Shown: positions 1-6,818 of the stretch, one piece after another
Position numbering within the stretch: position 1 is the first letter of the stretch
Layout of the letters: the number at the start of each line of letters is the position of its first letter
Assembly (NCBI GenBank): GCA_937859855.1
Contig: CALMAR010000071.1
Coordinates: 1 to 13,492, forward strand
Direction: 5' to 3'
Length of the DNA: 13,492 nt
From: an uncultured Kineosporia sp.
GTDB taxonomy: Bacteria; Actinomycetota; Actinomycetes; Actinomycetales; Kineosporiaceae
Position numbers and translations under genes: made by a program
Notes under the pieces: generated by a model
The model's input: only the letters and a program-made list of their open reading frames with translations
Told to the model about the DNA's origin: nothing
The model's database searches: none

Positions 1-42
1 GGCCAGGGTGACGCCCTGATCGTGCGGGTGCCGCCCGGCTGA
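1..42 (+). CDS. C-terminal end of an unidentified upstream gene (partial)
   Basis: The first reading frame is open from the window edge and ends at a TGA at 40-42, giving GQGDALIVRVPPG as the last 13 residues. All but a few codons end in G or C, like the genes nearby. The fragment is too short to identify. It is followed by 68 bases of spacer before the next gene on the same strand. Confidence 0.5.
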   Translation, partial: GQGDALIVRVPPG

Positions 43-99
43 GGGAACGGCACCCACCGCAGGACGATCTTGGATGAGGGGTGGGTGTGGTCCAGAGGT

Positions 100-105
100 T
101 AGGGT
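100..105 (+). promoter_or_regulatory. Candidate -10 element for leaderless transcription of the thiamine-binding gene
   Basis: TAGGGT fits the actinobacterial TAnnnT -10 pattern and lies five bases before the GTG start at 111. The G-rich stretch GGGTGAGG next to the start is too close to serve well as a ribosome binding site. No convincing -35 sits at 17-19 bases: TTGGAT at 70-75 is 24 bases away. Inference only. Confidence 0.35.
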
Positions 106-110
106 GAGGC

Positions 111-410
111 GTGCTCGTGGCCTTCTCTGTTGCACCCAGTGGCATCGCCAGCGACTCGGTCAGCGCGGCCGTCGCCGAGGCGGTTCGGATCGTCCGTGAC
201 TCCGGCCTGCCGCACCGGACCGACTCCATGTTCACCACCATCGAGGGTGAGTGGGATGAATGCATGGACGTCGTCAAGCGCGCCACGCAGGCCGTGGGCC
301 GATTCGGGCCGCGGGTCTCCCTAGTTCTGAAGGCGGACATCCGCCCAGGTCACGCCGGTGAGATGCAGGGCAAGCTGGATCGGCTGGAAGCGGCCATCGA
401 CGGTGAGTGA
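111..410 (+). CDS. Thiamine-binding protein, MTH1187/YkoF-like family
   Basis: A 99-residue protein of the MTH1187/YkoF-like (DUF77) family. These are small ferredoxin-fold cytoplasmic proteins that form oligomers and bind thiamine or its pyrimidine moiety. Family features visible are the N-terminal strand AFSVAPSG, the segment SMFTTIEGEWDE near residues 39-50 and the terminal helix with many acidic residues; the length is typical. The GTG start at 111 puts the first strand at the N-terminus, as in the family. The stop codon overlaps the GTG of the next gene (GTGAGTGA, 403-410), so the two are probably translationally coupled. There is no thiamine transporter or biosynthesis gene nearby, so its substrate here is inferred from the family alone. 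Confidence 0.85.
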   Translation: MLVAFSVAPSGIASDSVSAAVAEAVRIVRDSGLPHRTDSMFTTIEGEWDECMDVVKRATQAVGRFGPRVSLVLKADIRPGHAGEMQGKLDRLEAAIDGE

Positions 411-1259
411 TCTGTTCGAGTCCGGCGCCGCGCTCGAGCCGGACACCGCCGAACGCCCGGAGTACCCGACCCGGGCGTCTCTTCGGGGGCGCCCTCCCCG
501 GCCGCCGCAGGCGGGTCTGCGCCCGGCGCCGGCCACCCAGCCCCGGGGGCTGGCCACAGCCGCGGTCACCGCGCCCCGGGGCTGCCGTCTCTGGACGCTC
601 TGCCCCGTAAACCGCTGGAGGCACAGATCCCGGCGGTCGCCACCCTGCCCCGGGCGGCTGCCGTACTGATCGGCCTGGCCGGCGCAGTACTGATCGGGAT
701 CGGGATACTGCAGGGCACCGTGTTCAAGCCGCCGGTCGTGATCAAGGCCAGCCTGGACCGGCCGCCGTCCCAGCCGATCGTGGTGTCCGATCCCGGCCTG
801 ATGGGCCTGCAAGGACCGCGGGTGCAGATCGCGGCCAGCGCGTCGCCCGGCCAGCCGGTGTTCCTGGGGATCGGGCGGGCCAGCGATGTGCAGGCCTACC
901 TGGCCGGGGTCAAGCGGCTGCGGATCAACGGCCAGGACGGTCAGGGATCGCTGACCACCCAGATCCAGGGATCGCAGGCCTCGCTGCCGGATCCGGCGTT
1001 GGCCGACATCTGGGTAGTCAGCCAGCGTGGCCAGGGGGCGGCCACCCTGAACTGGCCCGATGTCGCCGGTCAGTGGGTGATGGTTGCGGCCACGACCGGG
1101 TCGGCCCCCGGACCGGCCAAGCTGACCCTGGCCTGGTCCGGAGCCGTTACCCACAGTTCCGCGGCCGCATTCATCGCGGTCGGAGCGGTTCTGCTGATCT
1201 GCGGGCTGGTGTTGCTGATCATGCTGATCTCACGATCCCGGCTGGAGCGCGGAACATGA
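403..1259 (+). CDS. Two-helix membrane protein with an extracytoplasmic domain, interrupted by an apparent single-base frameshift
   Basis: Translation appears to begin at GTG 403 (VSDLFESGAALEPDTAERPEYP), overlapping the previous stop. That frame breaks down and ends at 669. The continuation is one base back, in the frame that ends at 1259. It encodes a Pro/Ala/Gly-rich linker, a first helix (VLIGLAGAVLIGIGI, about 663-707), a domain of about 150 residues and a second helix (AVGAVLLICGLVLLIMLI, about 1177-1230). In the second frame the first ATG/GTG is at 720, after the first helix, so the downstream part has no sensible start of its own. The domain contains PVFLGIGRASDVQAYLAG, which I recall from unnamed actinobacterial membrane proteins. 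The shift must fall between about 478 and 585, where two strong GC palindromes lie. The stop overlaps the next start (ATGA). Function unknown. Confidence 0.6.
537..582. repeat. Two GC palindromes in the linker of the frameshifted membrane gene
   Basis: CCAGCCCC (537-544) and GGGGCTGG (546-553) form perfect 8-base arms around a single G. A second perfect palindrome, GCCCCGGGGC, lies at 573-582. Both are inside the Pro/Gly-rich linker where the reading frame changes. One added C after 544 would make the first palindrome a perfect 18-mer and would restore the frame. Confidence 0.7.
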
Positions 1260-2143
1260 GCCGGAGCCGAACGGGCGGGACGCCCGGCCGGGTCCTGATT
1301 GCGCTGGCCACCGGCCTGCTGACCACGGCCGTGATGTCCGGCTGTGCCGATTCCGGCACGCAGGTCACCGCCGTCCCGCTGGACACCCGTTCCTACCCGG
1401 TGGTCGATGCTGGTCAGGCCGGCAGCATCCTGCAGGCGGTGGATGCCACCCGCGTCCGTGGAGTCGATTCCCGCGACCGAACAGTCCTCGATTCGCGAAT
1501 CGTGGGCCCGTTCCGCCAGCTCACCCTGGCCCAGGAGAAGACCAGTACGGCTCTGAAGAGAAAGGTGGCGCCGCCGGCCGCGGTCAAACGGGTCGCCTTG
1601 CTGGTTCCGATCAGCCGCACCTGGCCGCGGTTCTTCGTCGCCGTTGGCGATACCCGGGACGAGTCCACGTATGTGCTGCAGGTCCTGACCAGCCCGGACG
1701 CCCGCTCGCCGTATGGATTGTGGGGTCAGCCGGCGCTGCTGCCCGGCGCCACCCTGCCCGAGGTGGCTCCGATGGACGTCGGTGCCCCAGCCATCGCCCC
1801 GGACGCACCCGGACTGGTGATGCCACCGAGCGCCGTGCTGCGGGCCTACGCGGACTATCTCAACTCGACCGTGCGTTCTCCGGCGGCCAGGCAGTTCCAG
1901 CGCAGCACGTTCAGCGACCAGCTCAGCACCGGCCTGACCAAGGACCGGGCGTCGCTGAAGGCGGTGGCCAATGTGACCAGCCGGCAGGCTCCGGTCCCCG
2001 GTGAGCCGGTCGCGAGGGCGAGCCGGAACTGGTCGCGCTGGCCTACTTCGGGCTCGGGGACGACGACGCGGCCAAGACCTCACTCACCCGTTACTACAGC
2101 TTCGCGGCTCAGTACGCCGAACGGGTCGCGAACAATGCGCTGA
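1256..2143 (+). CDS. Putative lipoprotein, C-terminus apparently replaced by out-of-frame sequence
   Basis: The ATG at 1256 overlaps the stop of the membrane-protein gene, with GGAG eight bases upstream. The first 30 residues are a lipoprotein signal: Arg-rich start, hydrophobic stretch VLIALATGLLTTAV, then the lipobox-like MSGC with Cys30, so the mature protein should be anchored to the outer face of the membrane. The body (to about residue 248) has the look of a secreted mixed alpha/beta domain, with LDTRSYPVVDAG near the N-terminus and WPRFFVAVGD in the middle. I know no function. From about 2000 the frame becomes Arg/Ser/Thr-rich and unlike protein (ASRNWSRWPTSGSGTTTRPR), while the next frame over becomes convincingly coding. 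The natural C-terminus is probably lost. Pairing and overlap with the membrane protein suggest a joint envelope role. Confidence 0.65.
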   Translation: MSRSRTGGTPGRVLIALATGLLTTAVMSGCADSGTQVTAVPLDTRSYPVVDAGQAGSILQAVDATRVRGVDSRDRTVLDSRIVGPFRQLTLAQEKTSTALKRKVAPPAAVKRVALLVPISRTWPRFFVAVGDTRDESTYVLQVLTSPDARSPYGLWGQPALLPGATLPEVAPMDVGAPAIAPDAPGLVMPPSAVLRAYADYLNSTVRSPAARQFQRSTFSDQLSTGLTKDRASLKAVANVTSRQAPVPGEPVARASRNWSRWPTSGSGTTTRPRPHSPVTTASRLSTPNGSRTMR

Positions 2144-2268
2144 TCACTCCAGAGCGGATCAGGCAAGCCGTGACCGCGTTCAGCGATGCCGGTTTCAGCG
2201 AACTGGTCCTCAATCCGGCCATCGCCTCGGTGAATCAGGTCGATCGGCTGGCCGACATCGTCTTGTGA
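2005..2268 (+). pseudogene. C-terminal remnant of an LLM-class flavin/F420-dependent oxidoreductase
   Basis: Immediately after an in-frame TGA at 2002-2004, this frame reads AGREGEPELVALAYFGLGDD and continues for 87 residues to a TGA at 2266. The motif LVALAYFGLG, the helix RYYSFAAQYAERVANNAL, then TPERIRQAVTAFSDAGFSEL and NQVDRLADIV match the usual C-terminus of luciferase-like monooxygenase (LLM) proteins. The N-terminal three quarters of the barrel, with the cofactor site, are absent, and there is no start codon near the beginning. It overlaps the lipoprotein frame and, convergently, the last 34 bases of the transporter gene. I read it as the stump of a deleted gene joined to the truncated lipoprotein gene. 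An assembly chimera is the alternative. Confidence 0.7.
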
Positions 2269-3698
2269 TCCTGCTCCCGGTTCCGGCCGCCGTGTTCGCT
2301 GATCACGTCGGCGACGGCCAGGACCAGCGCCGCGCCGACCAGCGAGATGGTCAGCAGGAGGGCGATGGACACCGCGGCGCCCCAATCGCCGCGGGTGGAG
2401 CTGAGCCGCCAGAACAGCAGGGATCCCACTGCGGCGATGCCTGCGGCGGAGCCGATCCGCTGACCGGTCTGCAGCACCGCACCCGCGGTCCCGCCCTCCT
2501 GCACCGGCACCTCGGACAGGGTCAGGGTCAGATTGGGCGAGATCACCGCACCGCTACCCAGGCCAGCCACCAGCAGCGGGGCGGCAATCAGCAGTCCGAT
2601 CGCATCGGTGCTGGCCAGCCGGATCACCCCATCGGTGACCCCCATGCCCAGGATGACCAGCAGCAGCCCGGCCACGGTCAGGCGCCGCCCGGCCCAGGAG
2701 ACCAGCCGCCCGCTGATCAGCGCCGAGACGCCTGAACCGAGCGCGAACGGAGTGACGCACAGACCCGATTGCAGGGCGCTGTAGTGATGGCCCTCCTGCA
2801 GGAACAGGGCCAGCACGAAGAAGATCGCGGTGAAGCCGCCGAAGTACAGGGTGCCCAGGCAGACTCCGTGAATGTAGGAGCGCTGCCGGAACAACTGCAG
2901 ATCCACCATCGGATCGTGACCGCTCCGGCTCCAGAACCGCTCCCAGCCAATGAATCCGGTCAGCAGGGCCAGACCTGGAATGACCAGCAGCCAGAGGGCG
3001 GCATGGCCCGAGGCCCGGGCCTCGACCGTGGGGAACAGCACCGCCAGTACCCCTGTGCCCAGCATCACCGTCCCGACCGGGTCCAGCCCGGCCGACCGGT
3101 GGCCTCCCGGGGCCGGTGGCAGCAGCTTCATCGCCAGTGGGACGGCGACCAGGCCGATCGGGACGTTCACGAAGAACACAGCCCGCCAGCCCTGCTGAGC
3201 GCCGAACAGGCCGATCAGTGAGCCGCCGATCAGCGGGCCCAGCGCGGTCGACAACCCGACCATGGCGCCGAACAGGCCGAAGGCCCGGCCTCGCTCAGGG
3301 CCACGGAACAGTTCCTGAATGAAACCGGACACCTGAGGCTGCAGGAGGCCACCGGCCAGTCCCTGCACCAGCCGGGCCACCACCAGCAGTACCGGCACCG
3401 GCGCCAGCCCGCACAGCGCACTGGACAGCGTGAACAGGGCCAGCCCGGCGATGAACACCGGCTTGCGGCCACGGACATCACCCAGCCGCCCGGCGGCCAC
3501 CAGAACCAGTCCGAAGGCCAGGGCGTACCCCGACGACACCCACTGGACGTCGGACGACGATGCGGAAAGGCCCTGCTCGATCGAGGGGAGCGCCACCGTG
3601 ACGATGCTGACGTCCAGCAGGACCATGAATCCGCCGACCAGGCAGACGGCAAACGCCGCCCAGCGGCGGGGAGGATCTCGGTCCGGGCCGGTGGTCAT
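2235..3698 (-). CDS. MFS efflux transporter, DHA2 (EmrB/QacA-type) family
   Basis: A 487-residue integral membrane protein of the 14-helix DHA2 drug:H+ antiporter family, exporting lipophilic or cationic compounds using the proton gradient. Visible motifs are the helix-1 signature LDVSIVTVALPSI (residues 28-40), motif A GRLGDVRGRK (70-79), the antiporter motif C region GLSTALGPLIGG (148-159) and WRAVFFVNVPIG (171-182). The length is typical and no interruption is seen. The C-terminus is hydrophilic (SEHGGRNREQDH). It starts at ATG 3698 with no Shine-Dalgarno sequence; CACCAT lies six bases upstream and could be a -10 for leaderless transcription. The gene is divergent from the Ada-AlkA gene with a 129-base gap. 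No TetR/MarR regulator lies in the window, and the substrate cannot be read from sequence. Confidence 0.92.
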   Translation of the reverse strand: MTTGPDRDPPRRWAAFAVCLVGGFMVLLDVSIVTVALPSIEQGLSASSSDVQWVSSGYALAFGLVLVAAGRLGDVRGRKPVFIAGLALFTLSSALCGLAPVPVLLVVARLVQGLAGGLLQPQVSGFIQELFRGPERGRAFGLFGAMVGLSTALGPLIGGSLIGLFGAQQGWRAVFFVNVPIGLVAVPLAMKLLPPAPGGHRSAGLDPVGTVMLGTGVLAVLFPTVEARASGHAALWLLVIPGLALLTGFIGWERFWSRSGHDPMVDLQLFRQRSYIHGVCLGTLYFGGFTAIFFVLALFLQEGHHYSALQSGLCVTPFALGSGVSALISGRLVSWAGRRLTVAGLLLVILGMGVTDGVIRLASTDAIGLLIAAPLLVAGLGSGAVISPNLTLTLSEVPVQEGGTAGAVLQTGQRIGSAAGIAAVGSLLFWRLSSTRGDWGAAVSIALLLTISLVGAALVLAVADVISEHGGRNREQDHKTMSASRST

Positions 3699-3811
3699 CA
3701 GTCCATGGTGGGGGGAGCGGCGATCTGGCGCCGGTTGAAAGGGGGGCCGGTCGTTCGAATGCGCGCGGCGGACCCGGCTGTCGTATTCCTGCCAGACGCA
3801 GCGGGCGGACT

Positions 3812-3819
3812 AGGACAGG
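3812..3819 (+). promoter_or_regulatory. Ribosome binding site deciding the Ada-AlkA start
   Basis: AGGACAGG lies eight bases before ATG 3828. The open frame extends upstream to ATG 3705, but the 41 extra residues show no Ada similarity. This site together with the family's N-terminus supports 3828. Confidence 0.55.
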
Positions 3820-3827
3820 CTGAGCTC

Positions 3828-5408
3828 ATGTACCGGGAGACCGAGCGCTGTGTCGCAGCCGTCCAGGCCAAGGACAGCCGATTCGATGGCTGGTTCTTCA
3901 CCGCTGTCGTGACCACTGGAATCTATTGCCGCCCAAGTTGTCCGGTGGTCGCGCCCAAGCCGCACAATATGCGGTTCTACCCCAGCGCGGCCGCCGCTCA
4001 GGAAGCCGGATTCCGAGCCTGCAAGCGCTGCCGCCCGGATGCCGCTCCCGGTTCACCGGAGTGGAATGTGCGGGCCGATCTGGTTTCCCGGGCGATGCGG
4101 CTGATCGCCGACGGCGTGGTGGATCGGGACGGCGTTGGGGGCCTGGCCCGGCGGCTGGGCTACAGCGTCCGGCAGATCGAGCGGCAGTTGCGCGCCGAAC
4201 TGGGTGCGGGCCCGCTGGCGCTGGCCCGGGCCCAGCGAGCTCAGACGGCCCGGATCCTGACCGAGACCACCACCATGCCGTTCGCCCGGGTGGCCAGTGC
4301 GGCTGGATTCACCAGCATCCGGTCGTTCAACGCTCAGATGCGTGAGGTGTTCGCCCTCACCCCCAGCCAGCTTCGCGCCGCGACGGTCAAAAGGGCGGCC
4401 GTGAACACGGATTCACAGCCCCAAGCGGTTGCTCAGGGCGTCATCTCGTTGCGGCTGCCGTTCCGGCAGCCGTTGTTGCCCGACAACCTGTTCGGTCATC
4501 TGGCCGCCACCGCCATCCCCGGGACCGAGGAGTGGCAGGACGGCGGATACCGCTGCACGATGCGGCTTCCACGGGGATATGCCATCGCAACCCTGCGCCC
4601 CGCAGCCGAATACATTGCCTGCTCGCTGTCGCTGACGGATCTGCGCGACCTCACCACGGCGATCAGCCGCTGCCGGTGGCTGCTCGATCTGGACGCCGAC
4701 CCGGTGGCGATTGACGAGCACCTGGGCCTGGATCCGGTGCTGGCTCCGCTGGTCCGCAAGCACCCCGGCCGCCGGGTGCCGAGAACCACTGACCCGGAGC
4801 AGTTCGCGATCCGGGCGGTGATCGGCCAGCAGATCTCGACCGCGGCCGCGCGCACCCACGCCGCCCGGCTGGTGCTCCAGTACGGCCAGCCGATCGAGGA
4901 TCCCGGTGGTGGCCTGACCCACCTGTTCCCGGACAGCGCCACCCTGGCTGATCTCGATCCTGAGCATCTGGCCATGCCCAGGTCCCGCCGGGCCACCCTG
5001 CTCGGCCTGGCCCGCGCGATCGCTGACAACGAGGTGGATCTCAGCATCGGTGGCGACTGGGATCAGGCGCGCCGCCAGCTCGCGGCGCTGCCCGGGATCG
5101 GGCCCTGGACCATCGAGACCATCGCGATGCGGGGCCTGGGCGACCCGGACGCCTTTCTCAGCACCGACCTCGGTGTGGTGGCCGCAGCGAAAAGGCTTGA
5201 TCTGCCGGCCAAGCCGCGCGAGCTGGAACAGCGATCGCAGGCCTGGCGCCCGTGGCGCGGCTACGCCGTCCAGCATCTGTGGGCCACCGGCGAGCACGCC
5301 GTCAACCGGCTTCCAGACCCAGGAACACAGGGACCACGCCAATCAGGCGGGTGTGTAAAGCTGGGCCATGCGCAGCGCTTGGGTGACCTATCTGCTGTTC
5401 CTGGCTGA
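3828..5408 (+). CDS. Ada-AlkA fusion: methyl-phosphotriester-sensing AraC regulator plus 3-methyladenine DNA glycosylase
   Basis: A 526-residue protein with three parts. Residues 1-75 are the Ada N-terminal zinc domain, with ligands Cys34, Cys38, Cys65 and Cys68 (GIYCRPSCP, ACKRCRPD); in Ada, Cys38 takes methyl groups from phosphotriesters and switches on the regulator. Residues about 84-183 are an AraC helix-turn-helix. Residues about 205-500 are AlkA: its N-terminal domain, then a helix-hairpin-helix (LPGIGPWTIETIAMRG) and the catalytic Asp447 in FLSTDLGV, which excises alkylated bases. The Ada O6-methylguanine transferase domain (PCHRV) is absent. The protein should sense alkylation damage, activate transcription and repair bases. 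The last ~35 residues after LWATGEH have no family counterpart and overlap the sohB start by 41 bases. A one-base shift near the end would stop at 5358 instead, so a small indel is possible. Confidence 0.9.
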   Translation: MYRETERCVAAVQAKDSRFDGWFFTAVVTTGIYCRPSCPVVAPKPHNMRFYPSAAAAQEAGFRACKRCRPDAAPGSPEWNVRADLVSRAMRLIADGVVDRDGVGGLARRLGYSVRQIERQLRAELGAGPLALARAQRAQTARILTETTTMPFARVASAAGFTSIRSFNAQMREVFALTPSQLRAATVKRAAVNTDSQPQAVAQGVISLRLPFRQPLLPDNLFGHLAATAIPGTEEWQDGGYRCTMRLPRGYAIATLRPAAEYIACSLSLTDLRDLTTAISRCRWLLDLDADPVAIDEHLGLDPVLAPLVRKHPGRRVPRTTDPEQFAIRAVIGQQISTAAARTHAARLVLQYGQPIEDPGGGLTHLFPDSATLADLDPEHLAMPRSRRATLLGLARAIADNEVDLSIGGDWDQARRQLAALPGIGPWTIETIAMRGLGDPDAFLSTDLGVVAAAKRLDLPAKPRELEQRSQAWRPWRGYAVQHLWATGEHAVNRLPDPGTQGPRQSGGCVKLGHAQRLGDLSAVPG

Positions 5409-6381
5409 GGCGGTGACGGTCGTGCTGCTGATCGCGGGCCTGATTGCGCTGACTGGCCGCTTGATCCGGCGAGGCCGCCCTCGTGGCCACCTGCAGGTCG
5501 AGAACCTGGGTCACCACTACGACGAGCTGACCCGCTCGCTGGAGGTCCAGGTGCTGCCCAAGCGGGTGGTGAAGCAGCATCTGAAGGCCGATCGCACCCG
5601 CCGCAAGGAGGCCGCTGCCGGAACGTCACCGGCTCGCTCCCGGGTGTTTGTGATCGACTTCCGCGGAGATCTCAGAGCGTCCCAGGTGGCTGGCCTGCGG
5701 GAGGAGATCACAGCGATTCTGGGCGTGGCCCAGCCAGGCGACGAGGTCGTACTGCGGCTGAACAATCCGGGTGGCGCGGTGCACGAGCAGGGCCTGGCGG
5801 CGTCCCAGCTGCTGCGGGTCCGCAACCGCGGGCTCGGGCTCACCGTCTGCGTGGACAGCATGGCCGCCAGCGGCGGCTACATGATGGCCTGCGTCGCGAA
5901 CCGGATCGTGGCGGCGCCGTTCGCCATCCTCGGTTCGATCGGCGTGATCAGCGTGACCCCGAACTTTCACCGTCTGCTGGACCGCGCCGGGGTGGACGTG
6001 GAGCAGTTCACCGGTGGCCAGTTCAAGCGCACGGTCTCGGTCTTCGGCCAGAACACCGAATCGGGCCGGGCCAAGCAGGCCGAGGAGATTAACGAAACCC
6101 ATGATCTGTTCAAGGAATTCGTTGCCCAGCACCGGCCCGGAGTGGACATCGCCAGGGTGGCTACCGGCGAGACCTGGTTCGGGACAAAGGCGCTGGACGT
6201 CGGCCTGGTCGATGAACTCGGCACCAGCGATGACTACCTGCTGCTGGCCCGCGAGCGGGCCGACCTCTACCGGGTGAGCCATTCGGACCCGATTCCAGCC
6301 GCGCGCCGGATGCTCACCGGCGTCCGATCCCTCCTCGGCCGGGCCGGTTTCCGGCAACTGGCGGCCGTGCTCAGACCGTGA
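5368..6381 (+). CDS. sohB: SohB-type membrane-anchored serine protease (peptidase family S49)
   Basis: A 337-residue S49 protease. An N-terminal membrane segment (YLLFLAEAVTVVLLIAGLIA, residues 8-27) is followed by a basic, helical linker with HLQVENLGHHYDEL and a catalytic domain. The nucleophile is Ser168 in MAASGGYMMACV and the general base Lys220 in GGQFKRTVSVFG, the Ser/Lys dyad of SppA/SohB. It aligns almost end to end with Escherichia coli SohB as I recall it, including the N-terminal anchor, VVLRL..PGG, PFAI.GSIGV and NETH.LFK.FV, which supports ATG 5368 despite a weak ribosome binding site. The active site should lie outside the membrane and degrade envelope or signal peptides. It overlaps the upstream repair gene, so it may be cotranscribed. 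SohB of this form is mainly known from Gammaproteobacteria. Confidence 0.88.
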   Translation: MRSAWVTYLLFLAEAVTVVLLIAGLIALTGRLIRRGRPRGHLQVENLGHHYDELTRSLEVQVLPKRVVKQHLKADRTRRKEAAAGTSPARSRVFVIDFRGDLRASQVAGLREEITAILGVAQPGDEVVLRLNNPGGAVHEQGLAASQLLRVRNRGLGLTVCVDSMAASGGYMMACVANRIVAAPFAILGSIGVISVTPNFHRLLDRAGVDVEQFTGGQFKRTVSVFGQNTESGRAKQAEEINETHDLFKEFVAQHRPGVDIARVATGETWFGTKALDVGLVDELGTSDDYLLLARERADLYRVSHSDPIPAARRMLTGVRSLLGRAGFRQLAAVLRP

Positions 6382-6757
6382 TCGGGTTTCTGCTGTAGTC
6401 CGGAGCCTGCTGCAGCGACCACTGGTTGCCGTCGGGGTCGGTGAAGCGGACGAACCGGCCCCAGGGCTGCTCATCGATCTCGCTGGCCTGCACGCCAGCC
6501 TCCAAGAGATGCTCGCGGGCCTGTTCGGCGTCCGCGATCACCGCCTGGATTCCCTTGACCGACCCCGGTTCCATCGGGGTCAGGTTCAGGTCAAGCACGA
6601 TCGAGCAGGCCGATCCGGGCGGCGTCAGCTGCACGAACCGGAGATTCTCGTTCACGATGTGATCATGGTCGGCGTTGAAGCCGATCCCGACGTAGAACTC
6701 CTTGGCGCGGTCGATGTCGCTGACCGGGACGGCGAGCAGTTCGATCTTCCAGTCCAC
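6371..6757 (-). CDS. VOC-superfamily (glyoxalase/bleomycin-resistance fold) protein
   Basis: A 128-residue protein made of two beta-alpha-beta-beta-beta modules of the vicinal oxygen chelate fold. The first has VPVSDIDRAKEFYVGIGF (residues 10-27), the second ends in GRFVRFTDPDGNQWSLQQ (about 98-115), both strong family signatures. Candidate metal ligands typical of enzymatic members are incomplete to my eye, so it may be a binding or resistance protein rather than a glyoxalase. The GTG at 6757 is chosen because AGGAGG (6764-6769) lies six bases upstream; an in-frame ATG further up (6799) would lose that site. The 3' end overlaps the sohB 3' end by 11 bases, convergently. Substrate unknown. 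Confidence 0.85.
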   Translation of the reverse strand: MDWKIELLAVPVSDIDRAKEFYVGIGFNADHDHIVNENLRFVQLTPPGSACSIVLDLNLTPMEPGSVKGIQAVIADAEQAREHLLEAGVQASEIDEQPWGRFVRFTDPDGNQWSLQQAPDYSRNPITV

Positions 6758-6763
6758 CGATTG

Positions 6764-6769
6764 CCTCCT
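6764..6769 (-). promoter_or_regulatory. Strong Shine-Dalgarno sequence of the VOC gene
   Basis: On the minus strand AAGGAGGC precedes the GTG start at 6757 with a six-base spacer. It is the clearest ribosome binding site in the window and fixes the start codon. Confidence 0.8.
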
Positions 6770-6774
6770 TGATT

Positions 6775-6803
6775 GAGATACCCGGAGGCTAGGACCCAAT
6801 CAG
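6775..6803 (-). promoter_or_regulatory. Candidate promoter of the VOC gene
   Basis: On the minus strand CTGATT (6803-6798) and TATCTC (6780-6775) are separated by 17 bases, upstream of the Shine-Dalgarno. The match to actinobacterial -35/-10 consensus is modest. It lies in the short gap between the DUF2945 and VOC genes. Confidence 0.3.
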
Positions 6804-6818
6804 GCCGGTTTCCTTCCG

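Noticed and set aside
480..560. Programmed -1 ribosomal frameshifting in the membrane-protein gene
   Set aside because: No in-register slippery heptamer is visible; G and C runs at palindromes make an indel simpler. Kept only as an alternative.
321..1154. A 277-codon minus-strand frame opposite the membrane-protein gene, which might have explained the broken + strand frame
   Set aside because: The product is Gly/Arg/Gln-rich with no hydrophobic core, whereas the plus strand shows two clean membrane helices and overlaps with its neighbours.
3705..3827. An earlier ATG (3705) for the Ada-AlkA gene
   Set aside because: The extra 41 residues are unlike Ada, run through the promoter gap, and have no ribosome binding site, while ATG 3828 has AGGACAGG.
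4413..5342. A 309-codon minus-strand frame opposite the AlkA domain
   Set aside because: The plus strand encodes catalytic and hairpin motifs of AlkA; the opposite frame is a compositional shadow.
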